Positions 1 to 10,252 are shown, counted from the first letter of the stretch. The stretch: DNA of 64,000 nucleotides from Clostridiales bacterium (GCA_015056205.1 SVGS01000004.1:62001-126000); one strand, 5' to 3'. Numbers and translations are program-made. The notes: a model not told the origin generated them from the sequence alone.

Positions 1-494
1 CGACCTGTGACGCGCCGCTGTACCGGGGAAAGGACGTAATCGTTGTCGGTTACAGCCCCCGGGAGGAAGCGGAAGCCGCCTTCCTCAGCGAGGTCTGCCG
101 CTCCGTGCTGTATTTCCCGATGTATCAGGGAGAGACGGATCTGCCGGAGTCGGTGCGGGTGCTTCGGGAAAAGGTGACCGCCCTTTCCCGGGAAGCCGGC
201 CGCCTGCAGGTCACCACGGAGGCAGACGTGTATACCGCCGACGGGGTCTTTGTGCTGCGGGAGGCGGTGAACCCCGGCCAGCTGGTGCCCGGCCTGGAAA
301 CGGAAGGCGCGCACGTCCGGGTGAACCGGAAAATGGAAACGAATCTGCCCGGGGTGTTCGCCTGCGGCGACATTACCGGTACGCCTTATCAGTATGTAAA
401 GGCGGCAGGAGAAGGCAATGTGGCGGCCATCAGCGCCGCCGGTTATCTGGAACAGAAAAAAAGAGGAGGACAAAACCATGGTGAAAAAGATTGA
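1..494 (+). CDS. trxB: Thioredoxin reductase, C-terminal part
   Basis: The gene is cut by the window edge; 163 codons remain, read from base 3. The first residues, T-C-D-A-P-L-Y, are the second half of the redox-active C-x-x-C-D site of thioredoxin reductase. The following KDVIVVGYSPREEAEAAF stretch fits the NADPH-binding segment, although the expected GxGxxA/S appears as G-Y-S-P-R, and GVFACGDITG near the end is the FAD-binding C-terminal motif. The flavoenzyme passes electrons from NADPH to thioredoxin in the cytoplasm. Its stop overlaps the start of trxA by 17 nt, so the two are translated together as one redox pair. The degenerate pyridine-nucleotide motif leaves open a ferredoxin- or flavin-dependent variant rather than a strict NADPH enzyme. 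Confidence 0.9.
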   Translation, partial: TCDAPLYRGKDVIVVGYSPREEAEAAFLSEVCRSVLYFPMYQGETDLPESVRVLREKVTALSREAGRLQVTTEADVYTADGVFVLREAVNPGQLVPGLETEGAHVRVNRKMETNLPGVFACGDITGTPYQYVKAAGEGNVAAISAAGYLEQKKRGGQNHGEKD

Positions 495-792
495 CGAACA
501 GGGTTTCCGGAACGAAGCGGAGAAGGACGCGGTGGCGGTGGTTGATTTTTCCGCGACCTGGTGCGGCCCCTGCAAAATGCTGGCGCCGGTCATCGAGCAG
601 GTCTCCGAACAGCTGGGAGACAAGGTGAAGTTCTACAACGTGGATGTGGATGACGCGCCGGAGCTGGCGGGCGAGTTCGGCATCAATTCCGTTCCGTCGG
701 TGCTGCTGCTGAAGAACGGCCGGCTGGTGGATCAGAGCGTCGGATTCAGGCCCGGTCCCGCCCTGAAGAGCTGGATCGAAGGCAACCTGTAA
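478..792 (+). CDS. trxA: Thioredoxin
   Basis: This 104-residue single-domain protein has the usual thioredoxin length. The active site W-C-G-P-C lies at residues 28-32 and the cis-proline loop reads INSVPSVLLL. It reduces protein disulfides in the cytoplasm and is recycled by the reductase encoded just upstream. The start at 478 is set by the GAGGAGG ribosome binding site 7-8 nt before it; the frame is open 60 nt further upstream, but that stretch overlaps trxB and has no thioredoxin similarity. It overlaps the trxB stop, which shows translational coupling. Confidence 0.97.
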   Translation: MVKKIDEQGFRNEAEKDAVAVVDFSATWCGPCKMLAPVIEQVSEQLGDKVKFYNVDVDDAPELAGEFGINSVPSVLLLKNGRLVDQSVGFRPGPALKSWIEGNL

Positions 793-824
793 TACAGATC
801 AGAAACGGACAGGGAGGCAGACCC

Positions 825-1289
825 ATGAGTGAAAAGGAGCAGAAGCTTCAGGAGCAGGTTTATCCTCAGCTGCTGCTGGATACCCAGCTGTGCTTTCCGC
901 TGTACGCGGCGTCCCGGAAGGTGGTCAACGCCTACGGGCCGCTGCTGAAGCCTCTTGGGCTGACTTATACCCAGTATATTGTTCTGCTGGCGCTGTGGGA
1001 GAAGGGAAAATCCTCGGTCGGGGATCTGTGCCGCCGTCTGTATCTCGACTGCGGCACGCTGACGCCCCTCCTGAAAAAGATGGAGGAGAGCGGCTGGATT
1101 GACCGGTGCCGCTGCCGCGAGGATGAGCGGATGGTCTATGTTTCCGTGACGGACCGGGGCTGGGAGCTGCGGGAGCAGGTAAAGGATATCCCGGGGCAGA
1201 TGGGAAGCTGCATCACCCTGCCGCAGCAGGACGCCCTGGAGCTCTACCGGCTCCTGCACCGCCTGCTGGATGCGATGGAAGGGAACTGA
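825..1289 (+). CDS. ohrR: OhrR-type MarR family peroxide-sensing repressor
   Basis: A 154-residue MarR-family winged-helix regulator. The segment L22-C23-F24-P-L-Y-A-A-S-R matches the N-terminal helix of OhrR, in which this cysteine is the one that reacts with organic hydroperoxides. The recognition region continues as YLDCGTLTPLLKKMEE and the wing as R-x-E-D-E-R. A second cysteine sits in the DNA-binding helix (the D-C-G-T-L position). No Ohr peroxidase gene is visible next to it; its neighbours are trxBA upstream and an amino-acid ABC transporter downstream, so it may control either or a distant ohr gene. OhrR rather than a generic MarR is favoured because of the cysteine context. Confidence 0.85.
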   Translation: MSEKEQKLQEQVYPQLLLDTQLCFPLYAASRKVVNAYGPLLKPLGLTYTQYIVLLALWEKGKSSVGDLCRRLYLDCGTLTPLLKKMEESGWIDRCRCREDERMVYVSVTDRGWELREQVKDIPGQMGSCITLPQQDALELYRLLHRLLDAMEGN

Positions 1290-1315
1290 CAAAACCGTAT
1301 GGGAGGAAATTCACA

Positions 1316-2107
1316 ATGAAGAAGTTGGCTGCAATGCTGCTGGCGCTGCTGCTGGCGGTGGCCGCCGGTCTGGCGGCCGCGGAGGGAGAACAGGATGCCC
1401 TGGCGAAGCTGAAGGAAAAAGGGACCCTGGTAATCGGCATGGAGGGCAACTGGAGCCCCTGGACCTATCATGATGAAAAGACCGGTGAACTGACCGGCCT
1501 GGAGGTTGATATCGCGAGACTGATCGCCGAGGGTCTGGGCGTGGAACCGGTGTTCCAGGAAGCGCCCTGGGACGCGCTGCTGGCCGGTGTGGACGCGGGA
1601 CGCTTTGACATCATCTGCAACGGTGTGGGCTATACCGAAGAGCGGGCGAAGAGCTACAGCTTCACCACCCCCTACGTGTATTCCAACAAGGTGCTGGTGG
1701 TGGCGGAGAGCAACGATGAAATTAAAACCGTGGACGACCTGAAGGGCAAAAAGACCGCCAACAGCGCCTCCAGTACCTATGCCGCTCTGGCGGAGGAATA
1801 CGGCGCGACGCTGGTGCCGGTGGACACCCTGGGCGAGACCATGGATATGCTGGTGCAGGGCCGGGTGGACGCCACGATCAATGCGCAGGTTTCCATCGCG
1901 GACTACCTGCGGGAGCACCCGGAAGCGAAGATCAAGGTGGTGCAGGTGCTGGCGGGGGATCCCATAGCTTATCCGCTGCACATCGGCGAAAAATACCAGC
2001 CCCTGGTGGACGCCATCAACGACATTCTGGAAGCGGCCCGCCAGGACGGACGGCTGGCTGAGATCAGTATGAAGTATTTCGGCGTGGATATGACAAAGGC
2101 CGAGTAA
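1316..2107 (+). CDS. Polar amino acid ABC transporter, substrate-binding protein
   Basis: A 263-residue family-3 solute-binding protein. It has a signal peptide (MKKLAAMLLALLLAVAAG, cleavage near residue 22) without a lipobox cysteine, then the usual start of the bilobed domain (GTLVIGMEGNWSPWTYHDE) and GLEVDIARLIAEGLG. It captures an amino acid outside the membrane and delivers it to the permease and ATPase encoded next. The three genes lie 28 nt apart and overlapping, in standard order. Substrate cannot be read off with certainty. Proteins of this build often bind cystine or other polar amino acids, and cystine would fit the adjacent thiol-redox genes, but that is inference. Confidence 0.93.
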   Translation: MKKLAAMLLALLLAVAAGLAAAEGEQDALAKLKEKGTLVIGMEGNWSPWTYHDEKTGELTGLEVDIARLIAEGLGVEPVFQEAPWDALLAGVDAGRFDIICNGVGYTEERAKSYSFTTPYVYSNKVLVVAESNDEIKTVDDLKGKKTANSASSTYAALAEEYGATLVPVDTLGETMDMLVQGRVDATINAQVSIADYLREHPEAKIKVVQVLAGDPIAYPLHIGEKYQPLVDAINDILEAARQDGRLAEISMKYFGVDMTKAE

Positions 2108-2135
2108 GGACGGACGATTCGGAAGGAAGAATACT

Positions 2136-2810
2136 ATGGACGAGCGGCTGTGGGGGATCCTGTCGGATGCTTTCCCCAAGCTTCTGAAAGCCGGCGTAGA
2201 GATCACGATCCCCCTGACCGTGATCTCTTTCGCCTTGGCTCTGGTGATCGCGGTCATCGTGGCGCTGATCCAGTACGCGAAGATCCGCGGACTGCGCCAG
2301 CTGTGCAGATTCTATATATGGATTGTCCGGGGTACGCCGCTGCTGGTACAGCTGTATATCGTGTTTTACGGCCTGCCCAGCGCCGGGATTATGCTGGAAG
2401 CGTTTCCCGCGGCGATCCTGGTCTTCGGCTTCAACGAAGGCGCCTATATGGCGGAGTCGATCCGCGGCACGCTGGAGGGCGTGAACGTGGGCCAGCTGGA
2501 AGCCGGTTACTGCGTGGGCCTGAGCTACGGAAAGATCATGTGGCATGTGGTGCTGCCCCAGGCGCTGCGCATGGCCTTCCCGGCGCTGTCCAATTCCCTG
2601 ATTTCCATGCTGAAGGGAACCAGTATGGCCGCTACGATTACGGTGGTGGAGATGTTCCGCCAGGCCCAGATCATCAACGGCCGGGTGTATGAGTCGCTGG
2701 GGCTGTATGTGGAAGTGGCGCTGATTTATCTTGCTTTCTGCACGATCCTGACCTGGATCCAGCATAAGGGCGAGAAGCGCCTGGCCAGCTACGGAGGTGT
2801 CCGCGCATGA
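2136..2810 (+). CDS. Polar amino acid ABC transporter, permease
   Basis: A 224-residue membrane protein of the HisM/TcyL type with about five hydrophobic segments. IRGTPLLVQLYIVFYGLP is the hallmark N-terminal motif of the family, and the cytoplasmic EAA loop that contacts the ATPase reads Q-L-E-A-G-Y-C-V-G-L near residue 128. It probably acts as a homodimer. It follows the binding-protein gene by 28 nt with the ribosome binding site GGAAGGA, and its last codons overlap the start of the ATPase gene. Confidence 0.94.
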   Translation: MDERLWGILSDAFPKLLKAGVEITIPLTVISFALALVIAVIVALIQYAKIRGLRQLCRFYIWIVRGTPLLVQLYIVFYGLPSAGIMLEAFPAAILVFGFNEGAYMAESIRGTLEGVNVGQLEAGYCVGLSYGKIMWHVVLPQALRMAFPALSNSLISMLKGTSMAATITVVEMFRQAQIINGRVYESLGLYVEVALIYLAFCTILTWIQHKGEKRLASYGGVRA

Positions 2811-3553
2811 TGCTTGAGATCCGGGATGTCAGAAAAAGCTTCGGCGGGCAGCCCGTGCTGGACGGGATCAGCCTGGATGTGGAGAAAGGCGATGTGGTGG
2901 CGATCCTGGGCCCCAGCGGATCGGGAAAGACCACTTTTCTGCGCTGCCTGAATTTTCTGGAAAGGGCGGATGAGGGGCGCCTGGTGTTTGACGGGGAGCC
3001 CTTCGACCTCCACAGCACGGATAAAAAGGACATCGCCCGGCTGAGGCGGAAGACGGGTTTTGTATTCCAGAATTATAACCTGTTCCAGAACAAAACCGTG
3101 ATGCAGAATGTGACCCTGGGGCTGACAAGCGGCAGGGGGATGGAGAAGAAGCTGGCGGAAGCCAGGGCGCTGGAGATGCTGGAGAAGGTCGGCATGGCCG
3201 ACAAGATCAAAAACTATCCGGTCCAGCTGTCCGGCGGCCAGCAGCAGCGGGTGGCGATTGCCCGCGCCATGGCCATGGATCCGGAGATCATCTATTTCGA
3301 CGAACCCACCAGCGCGCTGGATCCGGAGCTGATCGGCGAGGTGCTGGCCGTTATGCGCCGGCTGGCGGAGGACGGCATGACCATGCTGGTGGTCACCCAT
3401 GAAATGGATTTTGCCCGGAATGTATCCAGCCGCGTTCTGTTCATGGCGGACGGCCGGGTGGTGGAAACCGGGCCTTCCCGGGACTTCTTCGAGAACCCGA
3501 AGGAGGAGCGGAGCCGGGAGTTTATCCGGGCGATCCAGGAGGCCCGCCAATGA
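2807..3553 (+). CDS. Polar amino acid ABC transporter, ATP-binding protein
   Basis: A 248-residue ABC ATPase. Walker A is GPSGSGKT at residues 35-42; the signature LSGGQQQR, Walker B IIYFDEPTSALD and the switch histidine in VVTHEMDF follow in order. It powers uptake through the permease just upstream. Two consecutive ATG codons open the gene (2807 and 2810); the first overlaps the permease stop (ATGA), so either start gives coupled translation. The 3' end in turn overlaps the next gene. Confidence 0.96.
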   Translation: MMLEIRDVRKSFGGQPVLDGISLDVEKGDVVAILGPSGSGKTTFLRCLNFLERADEGRLVFDGEPFDLHSTDKKDIARLRRKTGFVFQNYNLFQNKTVMQNVTLGLTSGRGMEKKLAEARALEMLEKVGMADKIKNYPVQLSGGQQQRVAIARAMAMDPEIIYFDEPTSALDPELIGEVLAVMRRLAEDGMTMLVVTHEMDFARNVSSRVLFMADGRVVETGPSRDFFENPKEERSREFIRAIQEARQ

Positions 3554-5234
3554 AAAGCCGGAGGACAGAAGGGTTCCTGCTGCTGATCCTGCTGCTGCTC
3601 TGGTCCTGCGCGGGCCGGGCCGCGGCCGCCGCGGACCGGAGCCTGAGGCTGGCCCGGAGCGGAAGCCCGGAAACGGTGCTCAGCCAGGCTCAGGGAACCG
3701 ATCAGCTGCTCTGCGCCCCGGGAATCTGGGATCTGACGGAGGTCTGCCTCACGATGGAAGGGCAGGAAACCCTTCTTCTCGGAGAGGAAAAAACGCCGGC
3801 GCGCCCGGGGGAACCGGTGGATCTGACTCCCTTTCTGGACCGGAAGATCCCGGTCTGCGACGGTCAGGGAAAACGGCTGACCACGCTGAAGCTGATGCGG
3901 GGATCCCCGCTGCCGGCCCTTTTCCTGATGGTGGACGGGGAGGCGCTGGCCGCCGCCCGCCGAAGCAAGGACAGGGAAGTTTCCGGCGGACGCCTGACGG
4001 TGGCCGAAACTGACGGAACCCTGACCTACAGCGGGGAAATCCGAACCCTGAAGGGAAGGGGAAACAGTACCTTTGCCTACAGCAAAAAGCCCTGGGAGCT
4101 GAAGCTGCCGGAAAAAATGGCGCCGGCGGGCATGCCGGGGTCGAAGACCTGGGTGCTACTGGCCAATTATACGGATATCAGCCTGCTCCGGAATCAGATT
4201 GTGCTGGATACGGCCCGGGAGATCGGGCTGCCCTGCTCCGTACGGTGCGCGCAGGCCGATCTGTGGATCAACGGGGTCTATCAGGGGCTGTATCTGCTTA
4301 CGGAAAAGGTGCAGATCGGAAAGAACCGGGTCGCCGTCCGGGATCTGGAGAAGGAAAACGAGGCCATGAACTCCGGGGATCTCTCCGCCCTTCCACGGTT
4401 TAAAAAGGCCTGGGGCCTTCTGTCGGAAATCCGGGGTTACCGGCTTCCCGCGGATCCGGAGGATATTACCGGGGGATATATCGCGAAGATTGAAAAGGAT
4501 CACCGCTACGGCAATACCGCGAAGCCGGGCTTTGAGACGGAATCCCGACTCTGCGTCCGGATTGTGGAGCCGACCTGCCCCAGTGAGCGGGAGGTGCAGT
4601 ATCTCGCGTCCCGGGTGGACGAAGCCCAGCGGGCGCTGATGGCGCCGGACGGGGTTCATCCGGAAACCGGCCGGGACTGGCGGGAATACTGGGACGCGGA
4701 TTCCTTCGCAAAAAAATACCTGCTGGAGGAATGGTGCAAAAACTTTGATTTTCTCGGCGGAAGCCAGTATTTTTATAAGGATTCGGACCTCGTGGATCCG
4801 CTTCTGTACGCCGGCCCGGCCTGGGATTATGACCTGTCCTTCGGCAATATGGAAAGCCGCGGCTATGAGCCACGGGGAAATTATATGACCTCCATGAGCC
4901 GGCGTCCCGGCAACCTGTACTGGCTGTTGACGACTCAGCCGGCCTTCCGGCAGCTGGCCGCGCGGACCTGGCGGGACATCTTCCGTCCGGCAATGGCCCT
5001 GCTCCTGGGGGAGGCGGAAAGCGGTCCGGAGCATACGCTGAAAAGCCTGGAAGCCTATGCCGGCGCGATCCGGGCATCGGCGGCCATGAATTTTGAGCGC
5101 TGGGGGATTAACCGGGAAGCGGCCCCCGCGGCCGGAGGCAGCTTTGAAAAGGCGATCCGGTATCTGGATCAGTGGATCCGGATCCGGGTGGAATTCATGG
5201 ACGGGGAAAATACAGAAGAAATCCAATCTCCGGA

Positions 5235-5238
<4 letters not shown>
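3550..5238 (+). CDS. CotH kinase family secreted protein
   Basis: A 562-residue protein with a signal sequence (hydrophobic residues 9-27) followed by the CotH core. Diagnostic stretches are RTLKGRGNSTFAYSKKPWELK (about residues 162-181) and GPAWDYDLSFGNM (about residues 422-434). CotH-like proteins are secreted or spore-coat atypical protein kinases; here extracytoplasmic location is indicated by the signal peptide. It overlaps the ABC ATPase gene by ATGA, a surprising partner for an amino-acid importer. LLWSC near residue 19 resembles but does not match a lipobox. The target of the kinase cannot be deduced. Confidence 0.88.
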
Positions 5239-6685
<1,447 letters not shown>

Positions 6686-6688
6686 GAA

Positions 6689-6979
6689 ATGGAAACGCGG
6701 GTAGCGGTCATCAGCATCATCGTGGAAGAAGAGGAAGCGGTGACCCGGGTCAACGGGCTTCTGCATACCTATGCCCGGTATATCATCGGCCGGATGGGAA
6801 TCCCTTACCGGGCCAGACAGGTTAACCTGATCTGCGTGGCCATGGACGCGCCGGGGGACGTGATCAACGCCCTGACCGGCGGCCTGGGCCGCATCCGGGG
6901 GGTTACCGCCAAAGCCGCCTACGGGCCGGTGCAGGCTGCCCGCGGCGGCCCGGCTTCCGCCGATCATCCGGACAAATGA
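6689..6979 (+). CDS. TM1266-type iron-only hydrogenase system putative regulator
   Basis: A 96-residue ACT-like protein. METRVAVISIIVEE, then VNGLLHTYARYIIGRMGIPYR, and ICVAMDAPGDVINALTGGLGRIRGV match the TM1266 family, whose fold resembles the C-terminal domain of NikR and which is often found beside [FeFe]-hydrogenase genes. No hydrogenase gene is in this window. It starts 3 nt after gdhA stops, so it is co-transcribed with it. Its ligand and target are unknown; 'regulator' is the family name rather than a proven role. Confidence 0.8.
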   Translation: METRVAVISIIVEEEEAVTRVNGLLHTYARYIIGRMGIPYRARQVNLICVAMDAPGDVINALTGGLGRIRGVTAKAAYGPVQAARGGPASADHPDK

Positions 6980-7024
6980 GGATGAAAATGCCTCAAATGG
7001 TTGAAAAACAACCAGGGAAGGCTA

Positions 7025-7053
7025 TTGAATACGCTGAGAGCCTATGTTATAAT
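7025..7053 (+). promoter_or_regulatory. Promoter of the small gene at 7116
   Basis: TTGAAT at 7025-7030, a 17-nt spacer and a perfect TATAAT at 7048-7053 make a strong housekeeping promoter about 60 nt before the ATG. Confidence 0.7.
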
Positions 7054-7115
7054 ACCTGCCGTGCAAGGAGCACAGGATTATGAAGGAGCGCGGAAGGCGC
7101 GAAAGGGAGAGAAGC

Positions 7116-7343
7116 ATGAAAAAGATTATCTGCAAGGTAGAATACGATACCGAAGCTTCCGAACTGCTGCAGAAGAAAGTTTTCGGCGTATTCGGCGATC
7201 CTAAGGGTTATGAAGAGACCCTGTATAAGACGGAAGGCGGCAAATACTTCCTGTACTGCTTCGGTGGCAGCGAATCCCCCTATCCGGAAGAGACCATCAA
7301 GCGGATGGCGGCCAACAAAGTGGCTGAGTGGCAGAAGGACTGA
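7116..7343 (+). CDS. Small conserved-looking protein of unknown function
   Basis: A 75-residue soluble, charged protein with no signal peptide or membrane segment. I do not recognise its family. It starts KKIICKVEYDTEASELLQK and is rich in aromatic and acidic residues (YKTEGGKYFLYCFGG). The start at 7116 is preferred over an in-frame ATG at 7080 because GGGAGAG lies just before it and because 7080 sits close to the predicted transcription start. It is a single-gene unit: strong promoter upstream, strong terminator 30 nt downstream. That arrangement suggests it is expressed at a good level. Confidence 0.75.
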   Translation: MKKIICKVEYDTEASELLQKKVFGVFGDPKGYEETLYKTEGGKYFLYCFGGSESPYPEETIKRMAANKVAEWQKD

Positions 7344-7373
7344 GTTCCGTTCTGAATTGAATCATCAGGTAAT

Positions 7374-7410
7374 CAAAGCTCCCGGCCGGTGTACCCGGCC
7401 GGGAGCTTTT
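7374..7410 (+). terminator. Rho-independent terminator, probably bidirectional
   Basis: AAAGCTCCCGGCCGG and CCGGCCGGGAGCTTTT pair around a TGTAC-like loop, with A-run and T-run on both sides. It ends the small gene at 7116 and can also serve the minus-strand ribU gene. Confidence 0.9.
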
Positions 7411-7471
7411 CCATGGGAAGAATCTTTTCGCGAGAGATCAGGCCGCTCACGGGCTTGATCCCCCGGGGTTC

Positions 7472-8023
7472 TTACCGGATCTTTTCGTGCAGCAGGGGGC
7501 TCAGCGGCTTGTAGATCAGCCCGGTGATGATCGTCAGCGCCGCTCCTTTGATCAGGTTGAACGGAATCGTGAAGGGAACGATATAGTCCCCGCCGTTTTT
7601 GATTCCGAAAGCGGGAAAGAGAATATACAGATTGGCCAGAACCGACGCGGCCGTCATGAGCACCGTTCCGACGGCCATTCCGATCAGGGCCGTCCCCCGG
7701 GACTTTTTCCGGGCGTAGATCACGGCTGCCGGCACCGAGAAGGCAAACAGCGCGATGAAATCCGCCAGCTGCCCGACCCATCCTCCGCCGGGATGCACGA
7801 GAAGACCGATCAGGTCCTTGATCAGCAGCGTCACGATTCCCGCCGGGAATCCCATGGAGAATCCCGCCAGCATGATTGCCACGCCGCTGGCCTCCAGCTT
7901 GTAGAAGGGGGCGCCGGCCAGCGGGGAGAATTCGATCAGGGAAAGGACGATGCCCAGCGCGGCCAGAATGCCGATCCGCGTCATTTTTCCGATGGTCAGT
8001 TTGTTGTTGTTCAGGTTGCTCAT
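7472..8023 (-). CDS. ribU: ECF transporter S component, riboflavin (RibU)
   Basis: A 183-residue membrane protein with about five or six hydrophobic helices, the size of ECF S components. MTRIGILAALGIVLSLIEF is the N-terminal helix with the alanine-rich motif that contacts the T component. The FMN riboswitch directly upstream identifies the cargo as riboflavin or a flavin. The start at 8023 is fixed by AAGGAGGGC 10 nt before it; the frame is open for 39 nt more but without a ribosome site. The energising EcfA/EcfT genes are not in this window, as expected for shared group-II ECF modules. Confidence 0.93.
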   Translation of the reverse strand: MSNLNNNKLTIGKMTRIGILAALGIVLSLIEFSPLAGAPFYKLEASGVAIMLAGFSMGFPAGIVTLLIKDLIGLLVHPGGGWVGQLADFIALFAFSVPAAVIYARKKSRGTALIGMAVGTVLMTAASVLANLYILFPAFGIKNGGDYIVPFTIPFNLIKGAALTIITGLIYKPLSPLLHEKIR

Positions 8024-8122
8024 TTCAGAAGCCCTCCTTGCAAAAATAATTCCGCCACCCAAAGCAGCTTCGCTAAGGGGGCGGAAAGCAGATTCATGCT
8101 TTTGCAGGGAATATGCCGTCCG

Positions 8123-8242
8123 TTTCTTCTCTCATCCAGACTGTAACTGTCGGCTCCGGAATCTCACCGGATCGGCCGGCCCTGTCAGGACCGGTTCGCG
8201 GGCTGTACCGCCGGTAGGGAATTGCACCCGTCCCCGAAGAAG
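8123..8242 (-). promoter_or_regulatory. FMN riboswitch (RFN element)
   Basis: Read on the minus strand, the conserved RFN blocks occur in order: GGGGACGGGTG, CAATTCCCTACCGGCGGT, AGCCCGCGA, GATCCGGTGAGATTCCGG, GCCGACAGT and AGTCTGGATGAGAGAAG. It lies between a good promoter and ribU. The class normally turns expression off when FMN is abundant. Confidence 0.97.
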
Positions 8243-8271
8243 CTTCAAGTGACTTTCGTTGAACCGGACTC

Positions 8272-8300
8272 AGTATATGCTTTCAGGCGGGCGCCGTCAA
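8272..8300 (-). promoter_or_regulatory. Promoter of the FMN riboswitch-ribU transcript
   Basis: On the minus strand TTGACG (8300-8295), a 17-nt spacer and TATACT (8277-8272) stand about 30 nt before the first riboswitch helix. Confidence 0.75.
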
Positions 8301-8336
8301 GCGTTCCGGTTAACCTTTCTTAATTATTTTGCCTTT

Positions 8337-8762
8337 TTACAGCTTCAGGTTCTCGTCGTTCAGGGTGTCGATTCCGGCGGCCTGCAGCATTTGCTCGGCG
8401 GCCAGGGTATCGTTGACCCGGAAAACCACATAGGCCTCCTCGGGGCCGGAGCCGGTGAAGGCGTACATGTATTCGATGTTCACGTTCGCCTGATTCAGCA
8501 CATCCAGGATTTCCCGCAGGGCGCCGGAGCGGTCGTCCATCCGGGCGGCGACCACGTGGTTGCGGACGATCAGGAACCGTTCCTTCAGCTGGCTGTATAC
8601 CTTTTCCGGATCGGATACGATGGTCCGCAGAATGCCGAAATCATTGGCTTCGGCAATGCTCATCGCCCGGAGATTGGCGCCCAGGTCGGAGATGGCGCTG
8701 ACCGCGTCCACCAGCTGACCGGGCTGATTGTTCAGAAACAGGGACAATTGCGTAATGGCCAT
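8337..8762 (-). CDS. Tandem ACT domain protein
   Basis: A 141-residue protein made of two ACT-type halves: residues about 4-70 (LSLFLNNQPGQLVDAVSAI) and 73-139 (ARMDDRSGALREILDVLNQ). Each carries the N-x-P-G-x-L or comparable ligand-loop pattern. ACT domains bind small molecules, often amino acids. It lies 18 nt downstream of the CoA ligase gene on the same strand. Standalone ACT proteins regularly accompany phenylacetate-CoA ligase-type genes in anaerobes, where they may sense an aromatic amino acid or its product. The ribosome site GGAGGG precedes the ATG. Confidence 0.85.
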   Translation of the reverse strand: MAITQLSLFLNNQPGQLVDAVSAISDLGANLRAMSIAEANDFGILRTIVSDPEKVYSQLKERFLIVRNHVVAARMDDRSGALREILDVLNQANVNIEYMYAFTGSGPEEAYVVFRVNDTLAAEQMLQAAGIDTLNDENLKL

Positions 8763-8780
8763 GGCTCAAACCCTCCTTTG

Positions 8781-10088
8781 TCAGTCATGCAGCTTTCGCT
8801 TGTCGATCACGCGTACCGCCTTGCCTTCGCTGCGGGTAATGGTCTTCGGGGCCACCAGGTGCACCTTGGGCCCGATGCCCAGCATGGTGCGCAGCGCGCT
8901 CTCCAGGCTCTTTTCCATCCGCTGGATCTGGGACATCAGGTCGGAGAACTGGTCCGGGCTGACCTCCACATAGATATCGAAGGTATCGTTGTGGCGCTCC
9001 CGGTCCAGCACGATCTGGTAGTTTGGGGTATAGCCCTCGTTCAGCAGAACGGTTTCGATCTGGCTGGGGAAGACGTTGACGCCGCGGATGATCAGCATAT
9101 CGTCGCTCCGGCCCATGGGCTTGGACATCCGTACGTGAGTCCGGCCGCAGGAGCAGGGCTTCCGGTTCAGCACGCAGATATCCCGCGTCCGGTACCGCAG
9201 CAGCGGGAAAGCTTCCTTGTCCAGAGAGGTGAAGACCAGCTCGCCCTGGCTGCCGTCCGGCAGCACCTCGCCGGTGTCGGGATCGATGACTTCCACATAG
9301 AAGTGATCCTCGTTGATGTGCATGCCGGCCTGCTCCTCGCACTCGAAGGCCACCCCGGGGCCGCTGGTCTCCGTCAGGCCGTAGATATCGTAGGCCTTGA
9401 TGCCCAGGCTTTTCTCGATCTCCCGGCGCATCTCCTCGGTCCAGGGCTCGGCGCCGAAGATCCCCGCCTTCAGCTTGTTGTCCTCCGGCTTGTATCCGCG
9501 CTCCGCCAGCGCTTCACCGATATAGGCGGCGTAGGAAGGCGTGCAGCACAGAATGGTGGAATTCAGATCCATCATGAACTGAATCTGGCGTTCGGTGTTT
9601 CCGGAGGACATGGGCAGGGTCAGGCAGCCCACCTTGTGGGAGCCGCCGTGCAGGCCGGAGCCGCCGGTGAACAGGCCGTAGCCGTAGCAGACCTGCACCA
9701 CATCCTCGTTCGTGCCGCCTGCGGCGACGATGGCCCGCGCGCAGCAATCCTCCCACAGATCGATATCCGCCTGGGTATAGAAGGCGACCACCCGCCGCCC
9801 GGTAGTGCCGGAGGTGGAGTGGATGCGGACGCAGTTTTTCAGATCCGTTCCCAGCAGGCCGTAGGGATAGGCGTCCCGCAGATCCGCCTTGGACAGGAAG
9901 GGCAGCTTGTGAATATCCGCCACGCCGCGGATATCCTCCGGCGTCAGGCCTTTTTCTTCCATCAGGTGCCGGTAGTAGGGCACATGATCCCATACGTGCC
10001 GCACCTGGCGGACGATCTTCTCGTTCTGAATTTCCAGAATCCGCTCCCTCGGGGCGGTTTCGATTTCGGGCTGATAGTATCGCTTCAT
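8781..10088 (-). CDS. paaK: Phenylacetate-CoA ligase family protein (PaaK-like)
   Basis: A 435-residue adenylate-forming enzyme, the usual PaaK length. The nucleotide loop is STSGTTGRRV (about residues 90-100), the A5-type motif Y-G-L-T-E-T-S-G-P-G follows, and the C-terminal PaaK extension ends with R-S-E-G-K-A-V-R with the catalytic lysine. It activates an aryl acid such as phenylacetate or indoleacetate to its CoA thioester using ATP. A Cys/His-rich site, CVLNRKPCSCGRTH, matches zinc-binding positions known in the family. With the ACT gene downstream it likely handles aromatic amino-acid derived acids; the exact substrate is not readable. Confidence 0.92.
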   Translation of the reverse strand: MKRYYQPEIETAPRERILEIQNEKIVRQVRHVWDHVPYYRHLMEEKGLTPEDIRGVADIHKLPFLSKADLRDAYPYGLLGTDLKNCVRIHSTSGTTGRRVVAFYTQADIDLWEDCCARAIVAAGGTNEDVVQVCYGYGLFTGGSGLHGGSHKVGCLTLPMSSGNTERQIQFMMDLNSTILCCTPSYAAYIGEALAERGYKPEDNKLKAGIFGAEPWTEEMRREIEKSLGIKAYDIYGLTETSGPGVAFECEEQAGMHINEDHFYVEVIDPDTGEVLPDGSQGELVFTSLDKEAFPLLRYRTRDICVLNRKPCSCGRTHVRMSKPMGRSDDMLIIRGVNVFPSQIETVLLNEGYTPNYQIVLDRERHNDTFDIYVEVSPDQFSDLMSQIQRMEKSLESALRTMLGIGPKVHLVAPKTITRSEGKAVRVIDKRKLHD

Positions 10089-10252
10089 GAAGGAACCTCC
10101 CTCTTCCTCTCAACAGATAGGAGCTATTATACAACTTTTTCGCCCGTGTTGGAATGCGCTCACCCAGAATCTGCCTGTTTTCCCGCTGTATTTTGGACTT
10201 TTCTGTGTATTCGGCTTTACGTATCAGCAGTCAACCGATTTCTCATGAAGTG

